DNA of 17,360 nucleotides from positions 1 to 17,360 of the forward strand of contig WKLE02004729.1 of NCBI GenBank assembly GCA_014885115.2, given 5' to 3'. Both the position numbers and the translations under genes were made by a program. Shown in pieces: positions 1-8,500 of this stretch; the first letter of the stretch is position 1; each line of letters starts with the position of its first letter. This DNA comes from Asterionellopsis glacialis (lineage: Eukaryota > Bacillariophyta > Plagiogrammaphyceae > Rhaphoneidales > Asterionellopsidaceae). Under the pieces are notes generated by a model. The model was not told the origin of the DNA. It saw nothing but the letters and a program-made list of their open reading frames with translations, and made no database searches.

Positions 1-381
1 TCACAGTTTCGATTTATTTAGAAACATAGTAATTATATTATGTTGTTGTGGAAAAGAATGTATACAACACTTCATTTTAAAAGGCAAGATGGAAGAAGAC
101 CCTTTTATGAACAATAATACGTAAATAAAGCATTATATATCTTTTTGAATTCTTGATGATTTAGCTAGTTAAAAGGTATATTATTTTCAAAGTTATTGAG
201 TTTCTGCATGATGTAATTAATGGAGGAGTACAATATTCTTGTTCACTATAAATAACCTTTTCAATTTTTTTCCGACAATTTCGTGGGTTCCCATTTTTGC
301 GTCGGTTGTGGTTGTAATTTCATCACTGCCGGAATTTTCTTGATACTTTTGATCTTCTTGAGAGGGAAAGATCATCGATCA

Positions 382-510
382 GACATGGAGCAGGGAGGGG
401 TCAGACATGGATTGAAGCAAAGCAAACATGGATTGAAGCAAAGTAGACATGGATTGGGAGCAGACATGGATTGGGAGCAGACATGGATAGAGCAGACATG
501 GATAGAGCAG
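382..510. repeat. Minisatellite, 15-22 bp unit, about 7 copies
   Basis: Seven consecutive units begin with A(G/A)ACATGGA. The first is AGACATGGAGCAGGG plus a short spacer. Two longer units follow (ACATGGATTGAAGCAAAG...), then two AGACATGGATTGGGAGC units and two AGACATGGATAGAGC units, and the array fades into AGAGAGAGG. Neighbouring pairs are nearly identical, so the array probably grew by stepwise duplication of adjacent units. It is open in frames on both strands, but unit length varies and is not always a multiple of three, which argues against selection as protein sequence. Confidence 0.85.
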
Positions 511-889
511 AGAGAGGAAGAAGAAAGCCATTCGTGCCCCCTTAAATTCGAAGAAAACCGTTTTTCACTAGTAGCAGTAACCACGGTTAGAGTAGAATCA
601 TGATGGAACATGAGTGGGTTGTCTTGTTCTTGACCATAGCTTCGTTTGGGTTGACATGTGCATCGCACAAACGGTAACAAATAAATTCCATAATGCAATA
701 AATAATATGCCTATAAAGACGGAAATAAGATTGACAAAAATGGAATCGACTAGTGTTGATTTTCTTGTTTCATAGAGAAAAAAAAGGCACTACAGCAAAA
801 CGAAATAAGTAGTCTATTAGAATGTCATGTTTAGTTTGGTTTTACTTTTTTGTTTGAAAGTAGTGCATGATATGTAGTATGCCATGATT

Positions 890-925
<36 letters not shown>
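890..925. repeat. TTG (CAA) trinucleotide microsatellite
   Basis: About twelve uninterrupted TTG units, reading CAA on the minus strand. Read in a minus-strand frame it gives a poly-Thr run, but nothing around it supports a gene. It lies beyond the 3' end of the minus-strand gene at 1083-1652 and may be in or next to its 3' UTR. Confidence 0.9.
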
Positions 926-926
<1 letters not shown>

Positions 927-1082
927 ATTCATAAAAATTAAAGTAGTTACGCGGTTATGTATAGCCACAAAGAAAAGAAAAGAAATCCAAGAAACTAGCT
1001 TTCGGAAGAATATCATTTTTATCTTGTTTCTTCCTCCCACTCACACCCAAAGTTTTTTTGGTCTTTCTTTTTAATCAAGTTT

Positions 1083-1652
1083 TTAAAACGATACACCCAT
1101 ATCTTCATCGTCGTCGTCGTGGTCATCATCGTCGTCGTAACAGGGGACGGAGGAGCATAACATTCCGGTAGAGGTGATACCCATATTTTGACGACGTGTT
1201 AATTCATTACGAGCAAAGTTTGTCACATCACGTTTTTCATACCAAATATCTGCCTTTTCCGATATAAATTCATGTCGCGATGGTATGCGATGTAAATTAT
1301 TAAATGTCGAAAAGGATACAACTTTTTTCATACCACCTGAACTTCCCGAGGAAGACGACGAGGAAGAGGAGGAGGTATGACCTGACGAGGACGATGTCAT
1401 GCTGGTATCTTGGCTAGGGTCATCGCGGATGGGCATCATGACAACTTGTTCATTGTGATGTTCATCGGAAGATGAATCTTCTTCTTCCATTGGATCATCG
1501 TCTGTTTCTACAATATGTTTATCATTTTTCCCCTTTAATGATTTGAAATCAGGTGTCGATACCCATTTTCGACGCAAAATTCCACCTGGAGATGATTTAC
1601 CGTTTGTATTATTCATGCTGCTGTCCTTGTCCTTGTTGAACCGTGAAAACAT
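1083..1652 (-). CDS. Hypothetical Ser/Asp-rich protein with IWY motif, 189 aa
   Basis: This is an intronless frame from the ATG at 1652 to a TAA at 1085-1083. The first 108 residues are low complexity: a basic start (MFSRFNKDKD), an early GGILRRKWVSTPDF segment, an acidic stretch (about 50-65) and a Ser-rich run (about 87-106). A compact ordered-looking block follows at about 109-155. Its key features are KKVVSFSTF, HRIPSR, ADIWYEKRDVTNFARNE and LTRRQ. The tail (172-185) is almost all Asp. The pattern V-x-F-x-T-F, then IPSR, then IWYxxxD-x-x-x-F-x-x-x-E resembles a short block I associate with diatom proteins of unknown function. That resemblance is from memory and unverified. No signal peptide, membrane segment or catalytic motif is visible. 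The conserved-looking block flanked by disorder suggests a regulatory or adaptor role, but no function can be assigned. The start is the first ATG in the frame and gives a sensible basic N-terminus. Confidence 0.75.
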   Translation of the reverse strand: MFSRFNKDKDSSMNNTNGKSSPGGILRRKWVSTPDFKSLKGKNDKHIVETDDDPMEEEDSSSDEHHNEQVVMMPIRDDPSQDTSMTSSSSGHTSSSSSSSSSGSSGGMKKVVSFSTFNNLHRIPSRHEFISEKADIWYEKRDVTNFARNELTRRQNMGITSTGMLCSSVPCYDDDDDHDDDDEDMGVSF

Positions 1653-1940
1653 TTGTTTGCTTTATAATGTACTGTGCAGTATTGTAAGTAAAGTTCGTTT
1701 GCTTCTTTGTTTGTTTGTTTGCGTTTGCTCTTTCTTGTTGGTGCCAAGTGGGATTTCACAAGACTAAGTTAGAAGAATGTACGTAGCGAAACAATAAGAT
1801 GATAATAATCTTTTAATAGAAGTGAACTCTATAGAAACCTTGTTCTTTGGAAGAAAGCAACCGGAAATGCTGAATATAACAATTATGTGGTGTCCGAGTG
1901 CTGGTAGACAAGAACTAAAGGATGCTTCTCGCGTTGCTGG

Positions 1941-1970
1941 GTAAGTAAGTAAGTAAGTTAGTAAGTAAGT
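1941..1970. repeat. GTAA tetranucleotide microsatellite
   Basis: About seven GTAA units with one interruption (GTTA), running from GTAAGTAAGTAAGTAA to GTAAGTAAGTAG. It lies about 290 bp upstream of the minus-strand ATG at 1652, so it may fall in that gene's promoter region. No function can be read from it. Confidence 0.85.
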
Positions 1971-2264
1971 AGCGTTGGAGAGAAAGATGAGAAAGTACGA
2001 CAGGGAAAACGAAAGAAGAGAAGAAGATCGCCAACCTACACTGAATATGAGATTCTTCGCTTTCTTCGTACTGCCTCGTTAAATAATTAATATCAAATTG
2101 TCTGTACTAAAAAATAATTGGACAACGTTTCATGACACGTATCAATATTTAAATGCCGTAAAATGAACTACAAGGTGTATGTGGCTGAAAAATGTACATG
2201 AGAGGCTGACGTGGTCGAAATTAGACCGGGACTGGACTCAATTGACCAATCAAATTAGATATAG

Positions 2265-2283
2265 ATGACACCTCGGGTGTCAT
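2265..2283. repeat. Perfect 8-bp inverted repeat with 3-bp loop
   Basis: ATGACACC and its exact reverse complement GGTGTCAT are separated by TCG. The spacing would suit either a short hairpin or a dimeric protein binding site in the shared upstream region of two divergent genes. It is about 610 bp from one start codon and 1.1 kb from the other. Only the symmetry is observed; the regulatory role is a guess. Confidence 0.5.
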
Positions 2284-2795
2284 GAATTACTTCCTCAGAA
2301 TACTGCAGACAAGGATAGTAGACTATCTCAGCGAATCCAAATTGCCCACGAGATGTAAAGTAGTAATTTTTCGACCGCATTTCGAATCTATCCTACGTGT
2401 GTTGCCCTGATTCGCTCTAGCCTCTCAGGCAGCCATCCAATCTCTCCTGCCGCGCTATCTTTTATTAATTCTTTTGTGTGTAATGATAGGAACAGATATC
2501 CACAGAAAGGAGCATGTCGTGCCTAAAATATATACCTGCTTATATTTTCTAATTCCCCAAATCTTCGGAGCCTCAAACGAATAATATATAAATAATTGGA
2601 GAACATTGAAACATTTTCACAGTAGGGGTCTAGCATCCAATCAACATTTAGTATTATCTAATAATTATTAGGAGTATTATTCTGTTGCGTCTATGATTGT
2701 CATTATTTCGAATCAAAGGTTCTATCTGCTTAGTGCTGCATGCCATACTGACGGTTCTAGTCTCCAACCATGTTGAACCTACCGTAACTGGTAAT

Positions 2796-2901
2796 GTACC
2801 TGGTACCTGTAGTTCTGCTGGTCCCTTGCAGTACCTGGCAGGACATAGAGTTCGTATTGATTCGCGCAGGGTCCTATGTGCAGGTACAGTACAAGTACCT
2901 G
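2796..2901. repeat. Cluster of GTACCTG / CAGGTAC words
   Basis: GTACCTGGTACCTGT is at 2796-2810, GTACCTGGCAGG at 2831-2842, and the inverted pair CAGGTAC-AGTACAA-GTACCTG at 2881-2901. The same family of words recurs at about 3213-3225, 13618-13638 and repeatedly at 16340-16490, always outside the accepted coding regions. It looks like a dispersed, palindrome-rich intergenic element rather than coding sequence. Confidence 0.6.
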
Positions 2902-3231
2902 TTATGCTGTCTGTTCCTACCGCTCCGATCATCCGTGTGATCCGCTCTTGAATTGAATACCCGCCTGACCGCAAGATTGTCATCGTCAACTGCCTTTTGG
3001 TTTTTTGTTGGTTGAATCTCACATTCGATACTACATCATTTTATATTATAATATTCGTGAAAGTATGCGACAACGCGCACGTTTAAAAAAAATTAATTAT
3101 GAAAAAAAGAGTTTGCTCTTTATCATTTCGTCTAGTGCGCATAGAATCCCTGTATACATAAGTAAATTTCAAAAAAATGTTGAGGGCGTCAGTAGTATGT
3201 AGGAGCCTTCGAGTGATACCTGGTATATAAT

Positions 3232-3312
3232 ATTATTATTTGGATCACGTCTACATTTTACAGAAGGACGGTATTCCTGACGATGAGATAAGGAACTTTA
3301 CGATAAACTACT
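3232..3312 (+). pseudogene. Possible short gene fragment resembling a C13 (legumain/PIG-K) peptidase segment
   Basis: Between two in-frame stops the plus strand reads LDHVYILQKDGIPDDEIRNF and a few more residues. The pattern HxY-x-x-L-x-x-x-GIPDDxI resembles the segment of C13 asparaginyl endopeptidases and the GPI-transamidase subunit PIG-K that precedes their YDDIA/ADD motif. Here the downstream part is lost (NFTINY then stop). At 27 codons it is short enough to be chance. If real, it is a decayed fragment or an isolated exon. Confidence 0.2.
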
Positions 3313-3399
3313 AAAAACTGATAGGTTTAAATTGTCCGTAACAGACCAAGAGGTGTTTGTTCCGCCTGTTCAAGAAAGAAGAGCTCTTGGTGTATCGGA

Positions 3400-4773
3400 A
3401 TGAGAGCTAATGCAGTTACAGTGGCTCGTGGATATCGGCGTCTAATTGGAAATACACTTCGACATGAACTGAATCAAACACAACAACGTACCCCTGCTGT
3501 CATTACTGGTTTCAATGAGTACCACGCAACTACTACTAGGACTTATACCCAATGTAAAGGATCGTCCATGAACGATAAAACGAGTCAAACTCAGACTTTG
3601 AATACAACCAATGAGAAGAGCAACATCAGACAAGAAGGGAAAAGGCATTTAAGTATATTGGAACGTGTGTTTGGATTCAAAGCATCCGCCAATGAACTTT
3701 GGAGTGATATATTACGATATAGTAATATTAATTCTGCATCAAAAACTAAATTAAATGCTTGGACGCCCAATCATCCTTATCACAAGAAACAAAAGGTACA
3801 AAAAAGGGCGGACAATGAGAGCAAAGGAGGAGTAGGAACTTTACATACTGGATGGTTAGGTAATCAAGAAATCCGTCCTGGCCGGATACCACGTCGACAA
3901 CATGAAGAGCAACGTTTGCTACGACAAGATTTACGAATTGTGTTTCCAACAGTATTTGTATGGGCAGCCATACCCATTGGTGGATGGTTACCTGTATTCT
4001 TTGCCGTATTCTTTCCAAGAGAACTATTATCACGACAATTCCATACGACATATGAAATAGAACACTTTGCTTGTATCGAATATAGGCAACGACGCGATTC
4101 ATTCATCACGTTAGGTGATCATTTTTGGAACTCAATCATGGTAAGCCCAACTACAATTGAACTTTCAATTTTGGGACATGATGCAGCAGGTCCAATTCTT
4201 GATCTGATGCCATTCTACAAAGTCTTTTCCGATCAACCACTACTACCCAATAACAAGAATGGAATATTGCACCAGCTTCCAACAAAGGCTTCCTTATCAA
4301 ATTTGGATTTATACCCACGCGAACATGCGATTGCTTTAGCACTTGTCGCTGGGACACATCAATCATTCCGTAAGGAATTAAGTCATATATTGACAGATTT
4401 GTCACCATTGTGGTGGCTTGAAATATCTATTCGTCGAATAGCCAATGAAGTTTACAATGATGATAAATTGCTGTTGGAAGAAAGTTACGATGCGCATAAA
4501 TGCCAAGGTTTGACTGACCCAGAGACCATGGATGCATGTTTACTACGTGGTTTGCCTGTCGTGGGTTCCTATGATGAAATGAGACAATGTTTAACGAATC
4601 ATTTGAGTATGCTTCGTAAACTGAAACAACAGTTAGGAGAAGCAGAAACAATGGCACAATCATTGCATCATGGGCATCCTGAAGGAGAAGAGGGATTCAA
4701 ATTGTTTGTTTTGCACTTGTCTGCCTTGCGATGGCATTTGCAAGAGAAAAGACCGATTCAAAAAGTGTCGTAA
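3400..4773 (+). CDS. LETM1-like mitochondrial inner-membrane protein, 457 aa
   Basis: This is an intronless frame with the LETM1 family layout. The N-terminus (residues 1-35) is rich in Arg with almost no acidic residues (MRANAVTVARGYRRLIGNTL), as expected for a mitochondrial targeting peptide, and it supports this start. Residues 170-210 carry the family core: EEQRLLRQDLRIVFPTVFVW, then one hydrophobic membrane segment (about 180-204) followed by FFPRELLSRQF. The C-terminal half (about 220-405) matches the matrix-facing LETM1 ribosome-binding-like domain: DDKLLLEES near 354, then LTDPETMDACLLRGLPVVGS and the MRQCLTNHL helix. LETM1 proteins act in mitochondrial K+/H+ or Ca2+/H+ exchange and volume control and can bind mitoribosomes. 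There is no C-terminal EF-hand or long coiled coil, so it is closer in size to the short LETMD1-like branch. An AATAAA hexamer lies at 4845-4850, about 75 bp after the stop. The gene converges on the formin. Family placement is confident; ion transport versus another role is not. Confidence 0.85.
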   Translation: MRANAVTVARGYRRLIGNTLRHELNQTQQRTPAVITGFNEYHATTTRTYTQCKGSSMNDKTSQTQTLNTTNEKSNIRQEGKRHLSILERVFGFKASANELWSDILRYSNINSASKTKLNAWTPNHPYHKKQKVQKRADNESKGGVGTLHTGWLGNQEIRPGRIPRRQHEEQRLLRQDLRIVFPTVFVWAAIPIGGWLPVFFAVFFPRELLSRQFHTTYEIEHFACIEYRQRRDSFITLGDHFWNSIMVSPTTIELSILGHDAAGPILDLMPFYKVFSDQPLLPNNKNGILHQLPTKASLSNLDLYPREHAIALALVAGTHQSFRKELSHILTDLSPLWWLEISIRRIANEVYNDDKLLLEESYDAHKCQGLTDPETMDACLLRGLPVVGSYDEMRQCLTNHLSMLRKLKQQLGEAETMAQSLHHGHPEGEEGFKLFVLHLSALRWHLQEKRPIQKVS

Positions 4774-5542
4774 AACTATTAAGGTTCTCGACCTGTTATT
4801 TGTTTGTACAAGAACGATATCTTGGGTTTGAAAGAAAGGAAGAGAATAAAAGGAGGAGTAACTAAGTATAAAATTAATTAATGTACTACACTCACAAGCC
4901 AATGCTCAGAAAGTTGATTGCAACACTACAGTGTCATGCATACAAATAACAGTACGAAACAGAAAGTAATTATTTTGCTTGTGGTTAAAGCACCTGTTGT
5001 TGTTTTTGTTGATTTTGTTCCAAAGCCTTGAGGTGCATTTCAAGTTAAGCATTTTTCCGTTGTGCAGCTTCTAATTTAGTTTCAATCTTGTGGATTTGAC
5101 CTTCTAAAATTGGTACTTGAAAATAATATTGAAAAATTCACTATGCGTTTGATTTTGGATGGAGAAATTGAGTTTCCAGATAAACAGTTACCTTTTGACT
5201 AGGCTACTCAGGAATGCATAAACAAAAAGGGGGTTATGTGTCAATAAAAAAAGAGTGAAGAGCAAAGTATAACGTTACTGCGAATACTTTGGGGATATCG
5301 CAGTGGAAGATCCAAAAAAAGGGTTTAATGAAGAACTAATGAGACTATACTTCTATTCTAAAAACTCTCTGCCTTATTTTTTTCAAATTGGTAATGCTTC
5401 AAACCTGAAACAAAGGCAGAGATCAACACGATAATCAATACTGTTATTAGAGAACAAATATAACTGGTCCATTTTAAAACACTTTTAGCGCTGTATGAAA
5501 GGCTTCCTCACAAACTACATTAAGACAAATTCCTCTCAAAAG
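4774..5542. other. Intergenic region between convergent LETM1-like and formin genes
   Basis: Both flanking genes end here, so this holds two 3' UTRs. An AATAAA hexamer for the LETM1-like gene is at 4845-4850. The remainder is AT-rich apart from a possible coiled-coil gene relic on the minus strand near 4985-5120, listed separately. No other coding signal is visible. Confidence 0.6.
4985..5122 (-). pseudogene. Possible relic of a coiled-coil protein C-terminus
   Basis: One minus-strand frame reads VPILEGQIHKIETKLEAAQR, then KNA, a TAA stop (5047-5045), then LEMHLKALEQNQQKQQQVL and a second stop. The heptad-like spacing of Leu/Ile and the Gln-rich ending look like a coiled-coil C-terminus, and the first stop is one base from CAA (Gln). 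A plausible upstream 3' splice site (TTATTTTCAAG) lies just before the segment, but the next upstream frame is closed by stops. It may be a decayed exon, or low-complexity sequence that only looks like a coiled coil. Confidence 0.35.
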
Positions 5543-8500
5543 TTAATAGCCATATGATGTATCTGATGACATAAATCCGTTCCCTAAAAGAACCTGTTCA
5601 TCGTCAATTGTTCCCGTCGTTAGGTCCATTGTATTATCGAGGATTAGTGTTGTGTGCAATTCCATAGGCGTGACATTTCTTATACCAGCTTCGAATTTAG
5701 CTCTTTCGGCTACATCCGAATCCACAATTGCTTTAGATTCTACAATATTGCTTTCCGCAATTTCGCTCGTACTCCTTGTCAGACTTTCTGAATTAGATTT
5801 ACCGTTTTCAAGGTTAAAGAGGTCAAGCATTTCACTGTCACCGCAAGTTTGTCCATTCTCTTCAGAGACTGATTTCAGTAACGAAGAGGGACCACCAGAA
5901 CTGATCTTGCCGCTTGGCTGGCGTCGTTTCCTAAGCTGTTCCAGCATTATAGTATGACCATCAATTGGTTCATTTGCAATCTTTTCTTCCGTGGAAGTTT
6001 TTTCGAAAGCATTCCATGAATTTGTTTTTAAACTTGTCTTCCGGCGCAGCTTGATTTGGTCGAGCATCATATTACGGCTACCGCTTGGATAGCTTGACTC
6101 TCCTTCTTCCTTGATTGGTTCAGGGAAATTATTCGAACTCGATGGGTCGCTTTTGCGCTCTGTTATTTGTGTGAGCATCATATTGCGATTATCAACTGGA
6201 TTATTTCGCTCACTCTGCTCGGGCGCTTCATTAGACTTTGAACCGGCCAAAGTCGATTTGAAACTTGGCGGGCGGCGTAACTTGATTTGCTCAAGTGTTG
6301 CGTTACGCCCGCTGCTTGATTCGCCGCTCTCCTTGATAGATGCTGGCAGAGTAGTCTGATTTTGGAATTTGGGTTTGGTTTCCGTTTCTGTTGGTTGAGG
6401 CTCAGGCTCGGAGTCAGTTTCATTCATACCACGCAGCTTCTTGATATCTTGCAACATCGATTCACGTCCACCCAATGATTCTTTCTCGCGTTCATAAATG
6501 CGTTTTAATCGCTTGTCGGAGGTGTTCTCCTCGATTACTCCCTTAGCAAAATTTTCTTTCACATCATCAGGGGCGCTTTTTAGCATATCATTAACCATCA
6601 ATACCAACGATGCACCCTTCTTGGGTTGTGATTTCTCTTCTTCCCTTTTTTCTGGCTCTTTTAGTCTGTTCTTCTTTTTGACTGGCTTAGTTGTCTTGGG
6701 ATCAAGCGATTGCCTCTTCTTTTCCGCTGCTTCTTTTCTCTTTCGTGCTTCCTCTCTTTCGTCGTGCTTTTTCAGCCCATTCTCAAGATTTGTGGCAAAC
6801 TCTGTCAAAATTCCAAGAACGGTAATTCCAGCACGTTCTCCTCCACTTTCTCCACAGTACACCGCTAGATCTTTACACGCTTTGATGGCATTGTCTCGGG
6901 TATTTTCCAAACGTTCAAGTTCTGGTACAGACTCGTCTGTAAAGGCTTCAAGCCGAACAAGACCAGTTGCGTGAGTTCCCCCTGGATTCTTATCTTTCTC
7001 GGCTTCTGCTTTTTTCTCCGCCGCTTTTTTCTTAAATTTTTCTTTGGCGATAGAAGCTGCACTTGAAGCAGTTGAAGGTGCATCACCGCCCACTGAACTG
7101 CATACGTCATCAAGTTGTCCACATGTTGTAAGTGCTGACAAGATTGCACCAACGTTTGACTTTTCCTTTTCTTTCGACTTCTCTTCGTTTTCTTTCGCTT
7201 CCTTCTTCTTCTTGATAGCAGCCATAACACGTTCTCGCTTTTCTGTTGCTTTGGCCTTTGCTGCTTCCTCCGCATTATCAGGTGCGTTCTTCTCCTTGAT
7301 TGCAGCTAAGAAAGCACTTCGAGGATCTCCGCCGTTGGCATCTTCAGACGAGCCCATGGATTTGATAGCTCCTAAAAGACCTGCTCTTGGATCGGAGGAG
7401 TTGCCCTCTGCAAACTTTTTGCTCATACTTCTTGTCACTGGTCGCTCAGATTGGTCGCTCTTCATACTTACGAGCTCCTTCTTGCACCTATCTAAGCTCT
7501 GTTTCAATTCTTTAACATCACCAGTCATATCAGAAAGAGTCATGCGACCTGCTGTCTGAATCTCCGGAAAGTCACCAAGTAAGTTCAGAGTTTTTCGCTT
7601 GTTCTTGGCAATGAAAACCATTACAAGGTAGTCAAGAACAGTGGTTTTACCATCTGAACTTTTTGTCTGTGTTAGCTTCAAAAGAGAATCAAACTTAAAA
7701 CCAACCGCGCCACCAGTCCGGGTTCCCTCATTCATGATATTACCAACTTGCAGCACAAGCTCTAAGACATCCTGTAGCTTTTCACTTTGCATAACAGCTG
7801 TGCAGACACTGCCAAGAAGAACAAATTTTTCCATTAGAGCGCTAGCATTTTCTTTGAAGGTATCCATTGTCTGTATAACCTGCACTTTTGTTTCTAACCG
7901 TTGTACGTGGACGATTTCTTTAAACCATAATTCAGCAGCGATCAATTTGCTGTCACTGCCCTTGTACGACTTGATTATTTTTGTTTCGGATTGGTTTGGA
8001 AGAAGATCACGAATAAATAGGCATCGTTCGCCTTGAATCTTCTTTTTCGGGTCAAGATTGGCTATGATCTCCGAGAACTCGTTGTAGGAAAATTCTTTGA
8101 ATGCCTTCAAGCTAATGGCGACATTGTTGGCTCTTGTGAGGTCGATAAGCTTGGCCATATCTTCCCCTTTATTGTCAGAAGAACCTTTTGATCCTTTTCC
8201 AAGCCCTTTGTTAGTCTTTTTCTGAAAAAGCTCGCAAAGCTGAGTAACTTCGTCTTTGCCAGCACTAACCTTTCGTTTTTTAGTCGAATTCCATATACTA
8301 TTTTGTACCTGGTCGTCAGACAGAGGAGTCCAATGGAGAGATACAAGCTTGCTGCTGGCTTTGGTTGCAGGTTTAGGTGGCAGGGCTTCTGTATTCTTCT
8401 CGCCGAATACAGCAGCGATAATCTTGCCACTGACTCCTTCGGTTACCATCTTATTTCTAACGGCTTCTCTAGGAACACTCATCTTCAGCATTTTTCTAAA

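Larger units (their letters stand above)
1..1082. other. AT-rich intergenic region, no gene supported
   Basis: I see no convincing gene here. The stretch is AT-rich and contains two simple repeats listed separately: a 15-22 bp minisatellite near 382-510 and a TTG microsatellite near 890-925. A TATA-box-like TATAAATA lies near 248-255 but no credible coding region follows it. The only longer open frames either need a non-ATG start (plus strand from 283) or read through the simple repeats (minus strand 372-698 and 831-1040). The minus-strand gene at 1083-1652 ends here, so its 3' UTR and polyadenylation region should lie in about 900-1082. Confidence 0.6.
1653..3399. other. Intergenic region between the hypothetical gene and the LETM1-like gene
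   Basis: The stretch lies between two divergently transcribed genes, so both 5' regions should be here. I see no certain gene. It holds a GTAA microsatellite (about 1941-1970), a perfect inverted repeat (2265-2283), a somewhat GC-richer patch at about 2690-2960 with repeated GTACCTG words, and a possible protein-coding fragment at about 3232-3312. Open frames at 2654-3022 (minus) and 2697-2951 (plus) overlap each other and the repeat words. Their translations resemble nothing I know. Confidence 0.55.

Noticed and set aside
283..603. Plus-strand open frame of 106 codons over the minisatellite
   Set aside because: It starts at GTG, is built largely from the repeat, and its minus-strand counterpart is equally open.
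831..1040. Minus-strand frame with a poly-Thr run
   Set aside because: The run is just the TTG microsatellite; the rest has no protein-like character.
2360..2470. tRNA-like TTCGAATC motif
   Set aside because: No acceptor, D or anticodon stem could be paired around it.
2654..3022. Overlapping open frames on both strands (2654-3022 minus, 2697-2951 plus)
   Set aside because: They overlap on opposite strands, contain the GTACCTG repeat words, and resemble no protein family I know.
3244..3312. Similarity of KDGIPDDEIR to the ubiquitin KEGIPPDQQR segment
   Set aside because: Residues before and after do not continue the ubiquitin sequence; a C13-like fragment fits slightly better, and both may be chance.
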